Made by a program: the position numbers and the translations under genes. A model generated the notes under the pieces. It was not told where the DNA came from. It did not search any database and saw nothing but the letters and a program-made list of their open reading frames with translations. 64,000 nucleotides of DNA, from positions 1-64,000 of the forward strand of contig NZ_OGTP01000011.1 in the NCBI RefSeq assembly GCF_900258035.1, read 5' to 3'. Shown in pieces: positions 10,016 through 18,305 of this stretch; position 1 is the stretch's first letter; each line of letters starts with the position of its first letter. Source of the stretch: Caballeronia novacaledonica. Lineage in GTDB: Bacteria; Pseudomonadota; Gammaproteobacteria; Burkholderiales; Burkholderiaceae.

Positions 10016-10339
10016 CTAGACCTTCAACGTCGCGAGTTTCGCCGGCGCGGCGCGGCGCGCGAACCACGCGCGCGCCATGTCGCCCAGCTTGCGCGCGCCG
10101 CCGCGCGTCGAGTCGGATGCCAGCGAGAACCAGCTTGCGTCCTCGGTTCCGCTGACCCAGATCGTCGTGTACGGCTTCAGTTCGACGGAACTGCCCGCGT
10201 CGAGCCAGTAATCGTCGGCGGCGCCTTCCATCGTCAGCCAGACCTGGCCGCGCGTCACGCGCAAGGTCTGGGGCCGATCGATCACCCATCGCGTAGGCGC
10301 GTCGCGCCGATCGAGTTCGAATGTCCGGATTTCACGCAT
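10016..10339 (-). CDS. DUF2917 domain protein
   Basis: A 107-residue protein of the DUF2917 family, usually a small double-stranded beta-helix (cupin-like) fold. The recognisable core is RVTRGQVWLTMEG, followed by DYWLDAGSSVEL and a basic C-terminal tail. The ATG at 10339 follows AAGGAG by 6 nt; the longer open frame upstream lacks a ribosome site and crosses into the box array. It is divergent from the MocR regulator and probably its target. Function unknown. Confidence 0.75.
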   Translation of the reverse strand: MREIRTFELDRRDAPTRWVIDRPQTLRVTRGQVWLTMEGAADDYWLDAGSSVELKPYTTIWVSGTEDASWFSLASDSTRGGARKLGDMARAWFARRAAPAKLATLKV

Positions 10340-10422
10340 GATGCTGCTCCTTCGAATCGCGTCACTGGAAGGCCGCGTGCGCATGCAACAGCAGCCGTTG
10401 AGCGTATTATTCGTCCGATTCC

Positions 10423-10629
10423 GAACAGGTTGAATGAACACTTCTGAACAGTTACAGCGGAACTGTTAAGCTATTTTGGCCGAACAGTTCGTTTCGATCT
10501 GTCATTTTGAAAACAGTCTGCTTGGCCGTTCAGCCAGTCTTGACGCGGCTTTTCGGATGCGTTCGAATGACGCAATGACATTCGTGAACAGCGAAATCGA
10601 ACTGTTCACTCCGAATCACTGAACAGTTT
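10423..10629. promoter_or_regulatory. Array of GAACAGTT-like boxes, probable MocR operators
   Basis: At least seven copies of GAACAGTT or its complement AACTGTTC lie in 207 bp. They are at 10423 (GAACAGG), 10446, 10461 (inverted), 10482 (GAACAGTTC), 10512 (AACAGTC), 10586 (GAACAGC), 10599 (GAACTGTTC) and 10621 (GAACAGTTT). The last ends 8 bp before the regulator start. Multiple direct and inverted boxes are characteristic of MocR-family sites. Binding by this regulator is inferred. Confidence 0.75.
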
Positions 10630-10637
10630 CAGACATC

Positions 10638-12062
10638 ATGAACGCACTTCCGCTCCACATCGACGGCGGCACCGGCGTGCCGCTGACCGAGCAGATCGTC
10701 AACCAGATCGAGGCGATGATCCGTTCGCGCCGCGTGCTCGCGGGCGCGAAGCTGCCGTCGATTCGTCAGCTTGCCGCCGAGCAGCGCATCAGCCGCTTTC
10801 CGGTGATCGAGGCGTACGACCGGCTCGCGTCGCGCGGACTGATTCAGCCGAAGCACGGTTCCGGCTTCTACGTGGCGAATCACGTCGATGAACGCGAAAG
10901 CCACGCCGGCAACTGCAATCCGCGCCTCGCGGAAGAAGAATCGAATCAGATTCTTCAGCAGTTCAACTATCCCGGCGAGTCGCTGAAGCTGTCGAGCGGC
11001 TTCGTCCCGGAGGCGTGGCGCGACGTGGACGGTCTCACGCAGGCGATCCGTCAGGCGTCGCGCATCGACGTGCCGAGCGTGATCGATTACGCGATTCCTT
11101 ATGGCGACGCGAGCCTGCGCCAGCAAATCGCGATGCGCATCAACGCGCTCGGCATCGACGCCGATCTTCCGAACGTGATGACCACAAACGGCGCGAGTCA
11201 GGCGCTCGATCTCGTCGTGCGCTACATGCTGAAGCCGGGCGATACGGTGTTCGTCGAAGATCCCGGTTACTACAATCTCTTCGGACTTCTGAAGTTGCAG
11301 GGCGTGCGTCTCGTCGGCGTGCCGCGGCTCGCGAACGGTCCCGATATCGATATCGCGGAAGAACTGCTCAAGCAGCATAAGCCGAAGCTCTTTTTTATCA
11401 ATACCGTGTTCCAGAATCCGACCGCGACGAACATCGCGCCGCAGGTCGCGTTCAGGCTGCTGCAACTCGCGACACAACACGGTTTCATGATCGTCGAGGA
11501 CGATATCTACGCCGACTTTCAGGCCGTGCCGACGCAACGGCTCGCATCGCTCGATCAACTCGATCGCGTGATCTATGTCGGCGGTTTGTCGAAGACGCTG
11601 TCGTCGTCGCTGCGTATCGGCTATCTCGCGGCAAATCGCGAACTCGTGAAAAATCTCGTCGATGTAAAGGTGCTGACGAGTCTCGGCGGCACGCGGTTCG
11701 CGGAGAGCGTCGCGGCGAGCCTGCTGGAACGCGGCACGTATCGCAAGTATCTGGAGCGGCTGCGCAAGCGCGTGCGGGATTCGCTGTCGAGCGCGGTGCA
11801 AGCGCTCGAAAGCTACGGCTGGGATGTGTTCGATGAGCCGAGCGGCGGCAACTTCGTGTGGGCGAAAATGCCGGGCATCGACGATTCGTCCGTGCTTGTC
11901 GAGGAAGCCGTGAAGTTCGGCGTGACGCTCGCGCCGGGCAGCTACTATCGACCGAACGGCGAAGCGTGTGCCTGGGTGCGCATCAACTCCGCCTATGCGG
12001 GCGACCGGCGCGCGGCGCGCTTCTTCGAGCACATGAAGGAAGCGACGGCCGCGCGCGTTTAG
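10638..12062 (+). CDS. MocR-type regulator (GntR DNA-binding domain fused to aminotransferase-like domain)
   Basis: A 474-residue fusion. Residues about 5-75 form the GntR winged helix (PLTEQIVNQIEAMI, LPSIRQLA, SRFPVIEAYDRL, HGSGFYV). Residues about 110-465 resemble class I aminotransferases, with NGASQALD, FVEDPGYYNLFG, NPTATN, and the PLP-lysine context GGLSKTLSSSLRIGYL. MocR proteins usually sense PLP or an amino-compound aldimine rather than catalysing. The gene is divergent from DUF2917 across a 298-bp region packed with repeated boxes, so it probably controls both. Its stop codon overlaps the convergent dehydrogenase stop by 4 nt. Confidence 0.9.
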   Translation: MNALPLHIDGGTGVPLTEQIVNQIEAMIRSRRVLAGAKLPSIRQLAAEQRISRFPVIEAYDRLASRGLIQPKHGSGFYVANHVDERESHAGNCNPRLAEEESNQILQQFNYPGESLKLSSGFVPEAWRDVDGLTQAIRQASRIDVPSVIDYAIPYGDASLRQQIAMRINALGIDADLPNVMTTNGASQALDLVVRYMLKPGDTVFVEDPGYYNLFGLLKLQGVRLVGVPRLANGPDIDIAEELLKQHKPKLFFINTVFQNPTATNIAPQVAFRLLQLATQHGFMIVEDDIYADFQAVPTQRLASLDQLDRVIYVGGLSKTLSSSLRIGYLAANRELVKNLVDVKVLTSLGGTRFAESVAASLLERGTYRKYLERLRKRVRDSLSSAVQALESYGWDVFDEPSGGNFVWAKMPGIDDSSVLVEEAVKFGVTLAPGSYYRPNGEACAWVRINSAYAGDRRAARFFEHMKEATAARV

Positions 12063-12889
12063 CGGCGTTTATCGAAGAAGCGTTCGAGTGCATCCGTCGC
12101 GTCCTTGTCTTTCGCAAGGCGCGCGTAAAGTCCGGCCGCGCCTTCGTAGATGCGATGCTCGGCGAATTCATCGCCGATGAACTGCGCGATCTCTTCCATT
12201 TCCGCGACCCATCGATACGCCTTCGGCGGCATGCGCGGCACATTGCTCCCGAGCCACGCGGCGAGCGCGGGCTGACTTTCCGCAAGCTCGTCGAGAAGCG
12301 CGTCGCCGGCGCCGTTGCGCATCGCGGCGAGCGACATCGCCGAGCCGAGCGCCGTCAACCCCTTCGTGATGCCCGCATACGACATCTTGAGCGCGGACGC
12401 GGCGCCCACGGGTCCATCGAGCATGCGCACGGCGAGGCCGGCATCGGCGAGTGATTGCGTGCGCCGCGCATGCGGCCCCGACATATAGAACTTCGGCGAG
12501 GAAGGCGCGCCGATGATCGCGCCATCGACGAACGGCGCGCCAGCCGGTTCGAGCACGCGCTCGATTTCGCCGACGGTGTCGGGATTGATCGCGTTGCAGT
12601 CGATGAACATCGGCCGCACGCTCGCCCGTTCGAGCGCAGGCGCCATGCGTCTCGCGGTGTCGATCGCGACGGCGGGCGGCACGATGGACAGAATGAACTC
12701 GCACGCCGCAAGGCTTTCGAGGCTTGCTTCTTCCATGCCGGCCTCGCGTGCACGCGCGACGCTCGCGGCACTGCGGCCTTCGAGCGATGTCAGCACACGC
12801 GCGCCCGATTGCGTCAATGCACGGCCGATAGCCGATCCCATGCTGCCCGCGCCAAGAATCGCGACGCTCGGAAGTTTCGATTGAGTCAC
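12059..12889 (-). CDS. NAD(P)-dependent dehydrogenase, 6-phosphogluconate/3-hydroxyisobutyrate type with DUF1932
   Basis: A 276-residue protein with an N-terminal Rossmann domain (VAILGAGSMGSAIGRAL), then EFILSIVPP and FVDGAIIGAP, and a C-terminal helical DUF1932 domain beginning around LKMSYAGITKGLTALGSAM. The preferred start is the GTG at 12889, which has GGAG eight bases upstream and directly begins the Rossmann strand; the open frame extends 37 codons further without support. Substrate unknown; the family contains beta-hydroxyacid dehydrogenase-like enzymes. It converges on the MocR gene. Confidence 0.85.
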   Translation of the reverse strand: MTQSKLPSVAILGAGSMGSAIGRALTQSGARVLTSLEGRSAASVARAREAGMEEASLESLAACEFILSIVPPAVAIDTARRMAPALERASVRPMFIDCNAINPDTVGEIERVLEPAGAPFVDGAIIGAPSSPKFYMSGPHARRTQSLADAGLAVRMLDGPVGAASALKMSYAGITKGLTALGSAMSLAAMRNGAGDALLDELAESQPALAAWLGSNVPRMPPKAYRWVAEMEEIAQFIGDEFAEHRIYEGAAGLYARLAKDKDATDALERFFDKRR

Positions 12890-12953
12890 TTGCAGGCTCC
12901 GTGTTTCCGCGAACGAAACACAGAATACGCTTGCGAGAGGAAGCGCGCTCGGC

Positions 12954-13184
12954 CTATTCGCTGTCTTCGGCTTCGTTCGAACGAAGATGCCAGAGCGCAT
13001 CGAGTCTATTCAGCACGTCTTGTCCCTTCGCCGTGAGAAGCGGTATCGGCACGCCGGTCGGCAGCCGCGTGATCTCGACGAGCGCTTCCTGACGCAAGCG
13101 CGCCGCGTGCTGGCCGAAGACTTCGACCTGATGCGGCGAGCGCTCGATCAGCAGCAGCGTGGAAATTTCGTGAGGACTCAGCAT
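12954..13184 (-). CDS. Small conserved protein, function unknown
   Basis: A 76-residue acidic/leucine-rich protein starting MLSPHEISTLLL. GGAGA lies 7 nt before the ATG. I recall similar short proteins with an MLSPHE start in Burkholderia. The pattern (short helix, then ITRLPTG...LTAKGQDVLNRL) looks like a minimal winged-helix-like domain, but no DNA-binding role is shown. It lies alone 64 bp upstream of the DUF1932 gene on the same strand. Confidence 0.6.
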   Translation of the reverse strand: MLSPHEISTLLLIERSPHQVEVFGQHAARLRQEALVEITRLPTGVPIPLLTAKGQDVLNRLDALWHLRSNEAEDSE

Positions 13185-13377
13185 TCAATTCTCCATGCGT
13201 CGGACGGTGGGAGAGCGTGTATCGATACATGCTAGAGAGCGAAGCTGGCAATTCGGCTACGGACATTTTTCCGTGTGTTACGACGTTACATTCTTGAAAC
13301 TGGCACTTATTGCACGGATATTTCAGGCGTCTTTCAGGTCCGCATTGATTCGCCATCCTCATCAATTCGACGCACCG

Positions 13378-13410
13378 AAAAAAGGCGGCCTTTCGAAGCG
13401 CCGCCCTTTT
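13378..13410 (-). terminator. Intrinsic terminator of the aldehyde dehydrogenase gene
   Basis: On the minus strand the stem GGCGGC/GCCGCC with a 10-nt loop is followed by TTTTTT. It starts 24 bp past the stop codon of the aldehyde dehydrogenase. Confidence 0.8.
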
Positions 13411-13433
13411 GTACTAATCGAACGATGCGAAGA

Positions 13434-14885
13434 TCAACGATGTTCCGTCACGAACTTCGTGACGAGATAGGCTTCCATCGCTTCGCTTCCGCCTTCCGAG
13501 CCGTAGCCGGAATCCTTCACGCCGCCGAACGGCGTCTCCGGCAATGCAAGGCCGTGGTGATTGATCGAGAGCATTCCGCTTTCGATATCGTCCGACACTG
13601 CCGCCGACGTCGCCGCCGATGTCGTGTAAGCGTAGGCCGCGAGTCCGTAAGGCAGACGATTCGCCTCCGCGATCACTTCGTCATACGACTTGAACGCGGT
13701 GATCGGCGCGATCGGGCCGAACGGTTCCTCGGTCATGATGCGCGCGGAGAGCGGCACATCGGTGAGCACCGTCGGCGCGAAGAAGTAGCCTTCGCGTCCG
13801 ATGCGCTCGCCGCCCGTCAACACCTTCGCGCCATGCTCGCGCGCATCGGCGACGAGGCGTTCCATCGCTTCGAGGCGGCGGCCGTTCGCGAGCGGGCCCA
13901 TCTGCACGCCGTCGTCGAGACCATTGCCGACCTTCACCGCGCTCGCGGTCGCGACGAAGTGATGCACGAACTCCTCATACGCGGATTCTTCGACGAGAAA
14001 GCGCGTCGGCGAAATGCACACCTGGCCCGCGTTGCGGAACTTCGCGGATGCGAGCATCTTCGCCGCGCGGGGAACGTCCGCATCCTTGAACACGATGGCG
14101 GGCGCGTGACCGCCCAGCTCCATCGTCACGCGCTTCATGTGTTCGCCCGCGAGCGACGCGAGCAGCTTGCCGACCGGCGTCGAGCCCGTGAACGAAATCT
14201 TGCGGATGGCGGGATGCGCGATCAGATACTTCGAGACATCGGCCGGCACGCCGAACACGAGATTCAGCACGCCTGCGGGCAGACCCGCATCGGCATAAGC
14301 CTGAACGAGCGCCGCGCAGCTCGCGGGCGTTTCCTCGGGGCCTTTCAGCACGACCGAGCAGCCCGACGCGAGCGCGGCCGACACCTTGCGCACCGCCTGA
14401 TTGATCGGGAAATTCCACGGCGTGAACGCGGCGACCGGACCGACGGGTTCGCGCGTGACGATCTGGCGCACCGCGTCCGTGCGCGACGGAATCACGCGGC
14501 CATAGGTGCGACGCCCTTCTTCCGCGAACCATTCGATGATGTCCGCCGCCGACAGCGTTTCGATGCGCGCCTCGCCGAACGGCTTGCCCTGCTCCATCGT
14601 CATGATGGCGGCGATCTGTTCCGCGCGCTCGCGGATAATCTGCGCCGCGCGGCGCATCAGCTTGCTGCGTTCGTAGGGCGAGACCTTGCGCCATGCCTTG
14701 AACCCGCGCGCGGCGGCGTCGGCCGCGAGTGAAAGCTCCGCTTCGCCCGCCAGTGCGAGACGGCCGATTTCCGCTTCGTTCGCCGGATTGATCACGGCGG
14801 TGTCGCGCGAGCCGCCGCGCCAGGCGCCGTCGATATAAAGCTGCGTATTCGGATAAGCGGGAAAGTCGGAACGCGTATTGCTCAT
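13434..14885 (-). CDS. NAD(P)-dependent succinate-semialdehyde-type aldehyde dehydrogenase
   Basis: A 483-residue member of the GabD branch of the aldehyde dehydrogenase superfamily, oxidising an aldehyde to the acid. Visible are PWNFP (oxyanion Asn158), the cofactor loop [10 protein letters not shown], general base Glu256 in MELGGHAP and catalytic Cys290 in NAGQVC. The C-terminal motifs [15 protein letters not shown] and the length fit GabD. The ATG at 14885 follows AAGGAGA by 7 nt. It is divergent from a MarR regulator, with a spaced inverted repeat between, suggesting substrate-responsive control. The true substrate is not certain. Confidence 0.88.
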   Translation of the reverse strand: MSNTRSDFPAYPNTQLYIDGAWRGGSRDTAVINPANEAEIGRLALAGEAELSLAADAAARGFKAWRKVSPYERSKLMRRAAQIIRERAEQIAAIMTMEQGKPFGEARIETLSAADIIEWFAEEGRRTYGRVIPSRTDAVRQIVTREPVGPVAAFTPWNFPINQAVRKVSAALASGCSVVLKGPEETPASCAALVQAYADAGLPAGVLNLVFGVPADVSKYLIAHPAIRKISFTGSTPVGKLLASLAGEHMKRVTMELGGHAPAIVFKDADVPRAAKMLASAKFRNAGQVCISPTRFLVEESAYEEFVHHFVATASAVKVGNGLDDGVQMGPLANGRRLEAMERLVADAREHGAKVLTGGERIGREGYFFAPTVLTDVPLSARIMTEEPFGPIAPITAFKSYDEVIAEANRLPYGLAAYAYTTSAATSAAVSDDIESGMLSINHHGLALPETPFGGVKDSGYGSEGGSEAMEAYLVTKFVTEHR

Positions 14886-14913
14886 GCATGTCTCCTTACG
14901 AGTGACGTGGCCT

Positions 14914-14975
14914 GATATTACGTTGCGCAACATCAAAATACGCAAACGGCCATGTTATCTCGAACACGTAATATC
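14914..14975. promoter_or_regulatory. Widely spaced inverted repeat between aldehyde dehydrogenase and marR
   Basis: GATATTACGT (14914-14923) and its exact complement ACGTAATATC (14966-14975) lie with centres 52 bp apart, close to five helical turns. A 10-bp palindrome GTTGCGCAAC (14922-14931) overlaps the first arm. The position between divergent genes suggests regulator binding, possibly with looping. Confidence 0.5.
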
Positions 14976-15040
14976 TGCAGACACGCACGCTCTTCAACCG
15001 ATAGTTGCAGAGCGAATTACCTGACATCACGGTGAACCGC

Positions 15041-15457
15041 ATGTTCGACCAATGCCTTTATTTCAATACGACCGCGCTCGCGCGCACGCTCGAACGCGAA
15101 TGGGCGAAAGCATTCAAGCCCTTCGGACTCACGCCGTCGCAGGCCTTCATGTTGCGTGCGGTCGTCGAGCGTCCGGGGCAACTGCAAGGCACGCTCGCCG
15201 ATGCGCTCGCCATCTCGCGCCCGACCGCCACCCGCACGCTCGACGGCCTGGCGAAACTCGGTCTTGTCGAGCGCTGGTCCACGGAACGGGACGGCCGCGA
15301 ATCCGCCATTCATCCGACCGATTCCGCGCACGCGCTGATGAAACGCGTCGGCGCGGTCAGCTCGGAGATCACGCGCCGCATGAAACGCAAGCTCGGCACG
15401 ACGCGCTTCGACCATACCGTGTCGAGCGTCAGGCACATTCGCACGACGCTCGAATGA
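15041..15457 (+). CDS. MarR-family regulator
   Basis: A 138-residue winged-helix regulator. After an N-terminal dimerisation helix (FNTTALARTLEREWAKAF) come GLTPSQAFMLRAV, the recognition-helix region SRPTATRTLDGL and a shortened wing (VERWSTERDGRESAIHPT). The ATG at 15041 is preferred over a TTG twelve codons upstream, although neither has a strong ribosome site. It is divergent from the aldehyde dehydrogenase and is its likely repressor. Confidence 0.85.
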   Translation: MFDQCLYFNTTALARTLEREWAKAFKPFGLTPSQAFMLRAVVERPGQLQGTLADALAISRPTATRTLDGLAKLGLVERWSTERDGRESAIHPTDSAHALMKRVGAVSSEITRRMKRKLGTTRFDHTVSSVRHIRTTLE

Positions 15458-15472
15458 CGAGCGTCCGCTCGC

Positions 15473-16084
15473 TTACATCGGCGGTGCGACGCCATCCTTC
15501 TCCACGACGATACGCTGCGCCGCGAAGTCCGAGCCCGCCGGACTCGCGACGACGAACACCTTCTTGCCCGGCTTCAGATCGTCATGCGTCGCGGGCGCGA
15601 AGGTCACGACCGGCACGTTCTCCGGCACCGTCACCGAGTTCGCGCCGCCCTTGTACGAGAGCTTGAGATCGCGTCCGCTCGTGCCTTGCACGACCTGATC
15701 GACATTCGCGTTCGTCATTGAGCTTTGCGGGCCGAGATCCCACGCGTAATGGCCTTCGCCGGTGCCGCGCGCGGATTCAGGGAACACGAGCACTTCGGTC
15801 GCGGTGAGCTTGCCGTCCGTGCCGGTGGTCGCCGCCGTGCCGACGAACGAGCCCGGCTTGATGTCCTGCAGCTTGATGTTCTTCAGCGCGGTGACGGGCG
15901 TATCCGACTTCACGGCGATCTTCACCGTGTCGCCGCTGCGTCGATGCACGGTGAGCGTGTCGCCCGACAAGGACACGATATCGCCGCGAATACGCGCGGG
16001 TTTCGCGGCGGGCGTCTGGGCAAAGGCTGCGGAAGCGAGTGCGAGCGTCACGATGCTGACGCCGAGTTTGATTCGAATCGACAT
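15473..16084 (-). CDS. Exported DUF5666-like protein
   Basis: A 203-residue protein with a clear signal peptide (cleavage probably after AFAQ). A repeated beta-strand pattern such as IRGDIVSLSGDTLTVHRRSG and DIKPGSFVG is typical of DUF5666/OB-like periplasmic domains. It follows the molybdoenzyme gene by 31 bp and is probably in the same operon. Molecular role unknown; a periplasmic partner of the redox pair is plausible. Confidence 0.7.
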   Translation of the reverse strand: MSIRIKLGVSIVTLALASAAFAQTPAAKPARIRGDIVSLSGDTLTVHRRSGDTVKIAVKSDTPVTALKNIKLQDIKPGSFVGTAATTGTDGKLTATEVLVFPESARGTGEGHYAWDLGPQSSMTNANVDQVVQGTSGRDLKLSYKGGANSVTVPENVPVVTFAPATHDDLKPGKKVFVVASPAGSDFAAQRIVVEKDGVAPPM

Positions 16085-16115
16085 GCAATCTCCTTGGAGT
16101 GATGAAAGCAGAGGC

Positions 16116-16889
16116 TTAGGACCCGCCGAACCAGTTGTAGCCCTGGTTCTCCCAATAGCCGCCGGGGTAATCGTTCGTCACGGTAATCGCGACGATGTGC
16201 TTCGGGTTCTTGTAGCCGAGCTTGGTCGGCATGCGCAGCTTCATCGGGAAGCCGTATTTCGGCGGCAGAATCTGGCCATCGTAGGTGAGCGTGAGCAGCG
16301 TCTGCGCGTGCAGCGCGGTCGGCATGTCGATGCTCGTGGAGTAGTTATCGGCGCAATGAAAAGCCACGTATTTCGCGCTCGTATCCGCGCCGGCGCGCGC
16401 AAGGAAATGCGCGAAACGCACGCCGCCCCACTTGCCGATCGCGCTCCAGCCTTCGATGCAGATATGCCGCGTCACCTGACTTTCCTGCGGCATCGCGTGC
16501 AGTTCGTCGAGCGTCCACACGCGCTTGCCTTTGACGAGGCCGCCGATTTCCAGCTTGTACGTCGACGCATCCACTTCCGGCACTTCATCGATGTCATAGA
16601 ACGCGTTGAACGGAAACGGACGCGTGATCATCGATTCGGGATACGTCGGCGCGAGCTTGTTCGGATCGAACAGCAGCGCCTGCACGTCGTCGTTGAAAGA
16701 CGAAATGCGGCGCAGCATCGCATTGACGGATTTGTCGTCGGTGATGTTGCAGCCGGACAGCATCGCGAGCCCTCCGAGCGACAGAATGCGCTTGCCGAAT
16801 AAACGTCGCGCGGGCGCCTTTAATTCCTTCGCCGCATCCTTGATGATGAGCTCGGCATCGGGTCTCGATTTGAATAACTTGAGCGACAT
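16116..16889 (-). CDS. YedY/MsrP-like molybdopterin-dependent oxidoreductase
   Basis: A 257-residue member of the sulfite-oxidase-fold molybdenum enzymes. The N-terminus carries basic residues and a hydrophobic stretch ending LSGC. The Mo-coordinating Cys lies in RHICIEGWSAIGKWGGV, and later motifs are KYVAFHCADNYSTSIDM, PPKYGFPMKLRMP and GYWENQGYNWFGGS. E. coli MsrP repairs methionine sulfoxide in the periplasm, receiving electrons from a heme-b membrane subunit. Here a cytochrome b lies immediately upstream (3-bp gap), matching that pairing. This protein is somewhat short of MsrP and its substrate is uncertain. Confidence 0.85.
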   Translation of the reverse strand: MSLKLFKSRPDAELIIKDAAKELKAPARRLFGKRILSLGGLAMLSGCNITDDKSVNAMLRRISSFNDDVQALLFDPNKLAPTYPESMITRPFPFNAFYDIDEVPEVDASTYKLEIGGLVKGKRVWTLDELHAMPQESQVTRHICIEGWSAIGKWGGVRFAHFLARAGADTSAKYVAFHCADNYSTSIDMPTALHAQTLLTLTYDGQILPPKYGFPMKLRMPTKLGYKNPKHIVAITVTNDYPGGYWENQGYNWFGGS

Positions 16890-16892
16890 GAC

Positions 16893-17570
16893 TTAACGAC
16901 CTCGAATCATCATCACGAGCGAACGCGGTACGAGCGCGACCATCGCCACATGCACCACGAAGAACGCAACCAGAAAACTCATGCCGAAGAAATGCACGAC
17001 GCGGGCTTCGTCGTAGCCGCCCATCAGCGTTCGAAGCCATGGAAACTGCACGGACTTCCACACCGCGAGCCCCGACAGGATCACGATCACGATGTCCACG
17101 ATCACCGCCAGATACGCGAACTTTTGTACGGCGTTGTAGTGCGTGAGATCCTCGTGGCCGAGCTTGCCGCGCAATGCGGCGAACGCGTCGGTGACGATGC
17201 TTCTGATCGAAAGCGGAAACATGCGGCGGCGCAGGCGGCCGGTGAACAGATTCATCGCGACATACACGATGAAGTTCGCGAGCAGCAGCCACATTGCCGC
17301 GAAATGCCATTGCAGCGCGCCGCCGAGCCAGCCGCCAAGCGTGATCGCGGGCGGGAAGGTTATCGATTTGAATATCGGCGATGCGTTGTAGATTTGCCAG
17401 CCGCTCGTCACCATGATCAACACGGCGAACGCGTTGAGCCAGTGCGTGATGCGCAGCCATAACGGTTGTACTTGCACTTCGTCGAGCCTCGCGATTCGTT
17501 GAGTTGTCGCTGGGCATGGTAGCGGCGCGCCGCTGATCGATCGATGACCTCTCGATGACTTTTTTGTCAT
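16893..17570 (-). CDS. Cytochrome b561-family membrane subunit
   Basis: A membrane protein with about four hydrophobic helices and candidate heme-ligating histidines in LRITHWLNAFAVLIM, LQWHFAAMWLL and VVHFFGMSFLVAFFVVHVAM. It presumably delivers quinol electrons to the adjacent molybdoenzyme. The annotated ATG at 17570 gives a 31-residue polar leader overlapping regulatory repeats. A GTG at 17477 preceded by AGG would start just before the first conserved segment and is a serious alternative. Confidence 0.8.
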   Translation of the reverse strand: MTKKSSRGHRSISGAPLPCPATTQRIARLDEVQVQPLWLRITHWLNAFAVLIMVTSGWQIYNASPIFKSITFPPAITLGGWLGGALQWHFAAMWLLLANFIVYVAMNLFTGRLRRRMFPLSIRSIVTDAFAALRGKLGHEDLTHYNAVQKFAYLAVIVDIVIVILSGLAVWKSVQFPWLRTLMGGYDEARVVHFFGMSFLVAFFVVHVAMVALVPRSLVMMIRGR

Positions 17571-17571
17571 C
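17541..17571. promoter_or_regulatory. GATGAC box cluster upstream of the two-component system
   Basis: TCGATGAC occurs at 17541 and again at 17552. The second copy is part of GATGAC-(T)6-GTCATC (17554-17571), an 18-bp inverted repeat. The site lies between the divergent cytochrome b and response-regulator genes, where an OmpR-family dimer would be expected to bind. It overlaps the 5' end of the cytochrome frame if 17570 is the start. Confidence 0.5.
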
Positions 17572-17633
17572 TTTGACGAGACATGCGCAGGCTCTGGCTA
17601 GAATGACGGCAATCCATTCGATGCAGCAACAGC

Positions 17634-18305
17634 ATGACCATTCTCGTTATCGAAGACGACCGCAAGACCGGCGACTACCTGAAAAAAGGGCTCATCGAGT
17701 CCGGTTATCAGGTCGAACTCGTGCGCAACGGCACGGACGGCTTGCATCAGGCGCTCGCGAATCCGTATGAACTGATCGTGCTCGACGTAATGCTTCCCGG
17801 CATCGACGGCTGGCAGGTGATGTCCGCGTTGCGCGCGAAACGTGACCTGCCTGTCATTTTTCTCACCGCGCGCGATCACGTGACGGACCGCATTCACGGA
17901 CTCGAACTCGGCGCGGACGATTACCTCGTCAAGCCTTTTTCGTTCACCGAACTCGTGCTGCGTATTCGCACGCTGTTGCGGCGCGGCGTGATGCGCGAAT
18001 CGGATACGTTTCAGATCGCCGATCTGCAAGTCGATGTCCTGCGCCGCAAGGTCACGCGCAAGGGTATCGATATCGTGCTGACGAACAAGGAGTTCGCGCT
18101 GCTGCATCTCTTTTGCAAGCATCAGGGCGAGGCGCTTTCGCGCACGCTTATCGCATCGGAAGTGTGGGACATGAACTTCGACAGCGACACCAATGTCGTC
18201 GATGTCGCGGTGAAGCGGCTGCGTGCGAAGATCGACAACCCGTTCGATCTCAAGCTGATTCATACGGTGCGCAGCATCGGCTATTCGTTCGGGGAGAATC
18301 CTTGA
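17634..18305 (+). CDS. OmpR/PhoB-family response regulator (heavy-metal/HprR type)
   Basis: A 223-residue response regulator. The receiver domain has acidic pocket EDD (7-9), phosphoacceptor Asp51 in [10 protein letters not shown], Thr in FLTAR and Lys in VKPFSF. The C-terminal winged helix covers about 130-220, ending [11 protein letters not shown]. It is divergent from the YedY-like/cytochrome b operon, as E. coli hprRS (yedWV) lies beside msrPQ, so control of that operon is a reasonable inference. Its stop codon overlaps the kinase start. Confidence 0.92.
   Translation: MTILVIEDDRKTGDYLKKGLIESGYQVELVRNGTDGLHQALANPYELIVLDVMLPGIDGWQVMSALRAKRDLPVIFLTARDHVTDRIHGLELGADDYLVKPFSFTELVLRIRTLLRRGVMRESDTFQIADLQVDVLRRKVTRKGIDIVLTNKEFALLHLFCKHQGEALSRTLIASEVWDMNFDSDTNVVDVAVKRLRAKIDNPFDLKLIHTVRSIGYSFGENP

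Noticed and set aside
7194..10289. A 1031-codon open frame on the minus strand across acnA
   Set aside because: It is antisense to acnA, very rich in Arg/Ala/Val/Asp, with no family motif; GC-rich third positions leave such frames open.
10423..10629. Possible CRISPR-like or iteron array
   Set aside because: The unit is only 8 bp, both orientations occur, and spacing is irregular; the adjacent MocR gene explains it better.
13195..13470. Plus-strand open frame between the small protein and the aldehyde dehydrogenase
   Set aside because: It crosses the intrinsic terminator, lacks a ribosome site and has no recognisable features.
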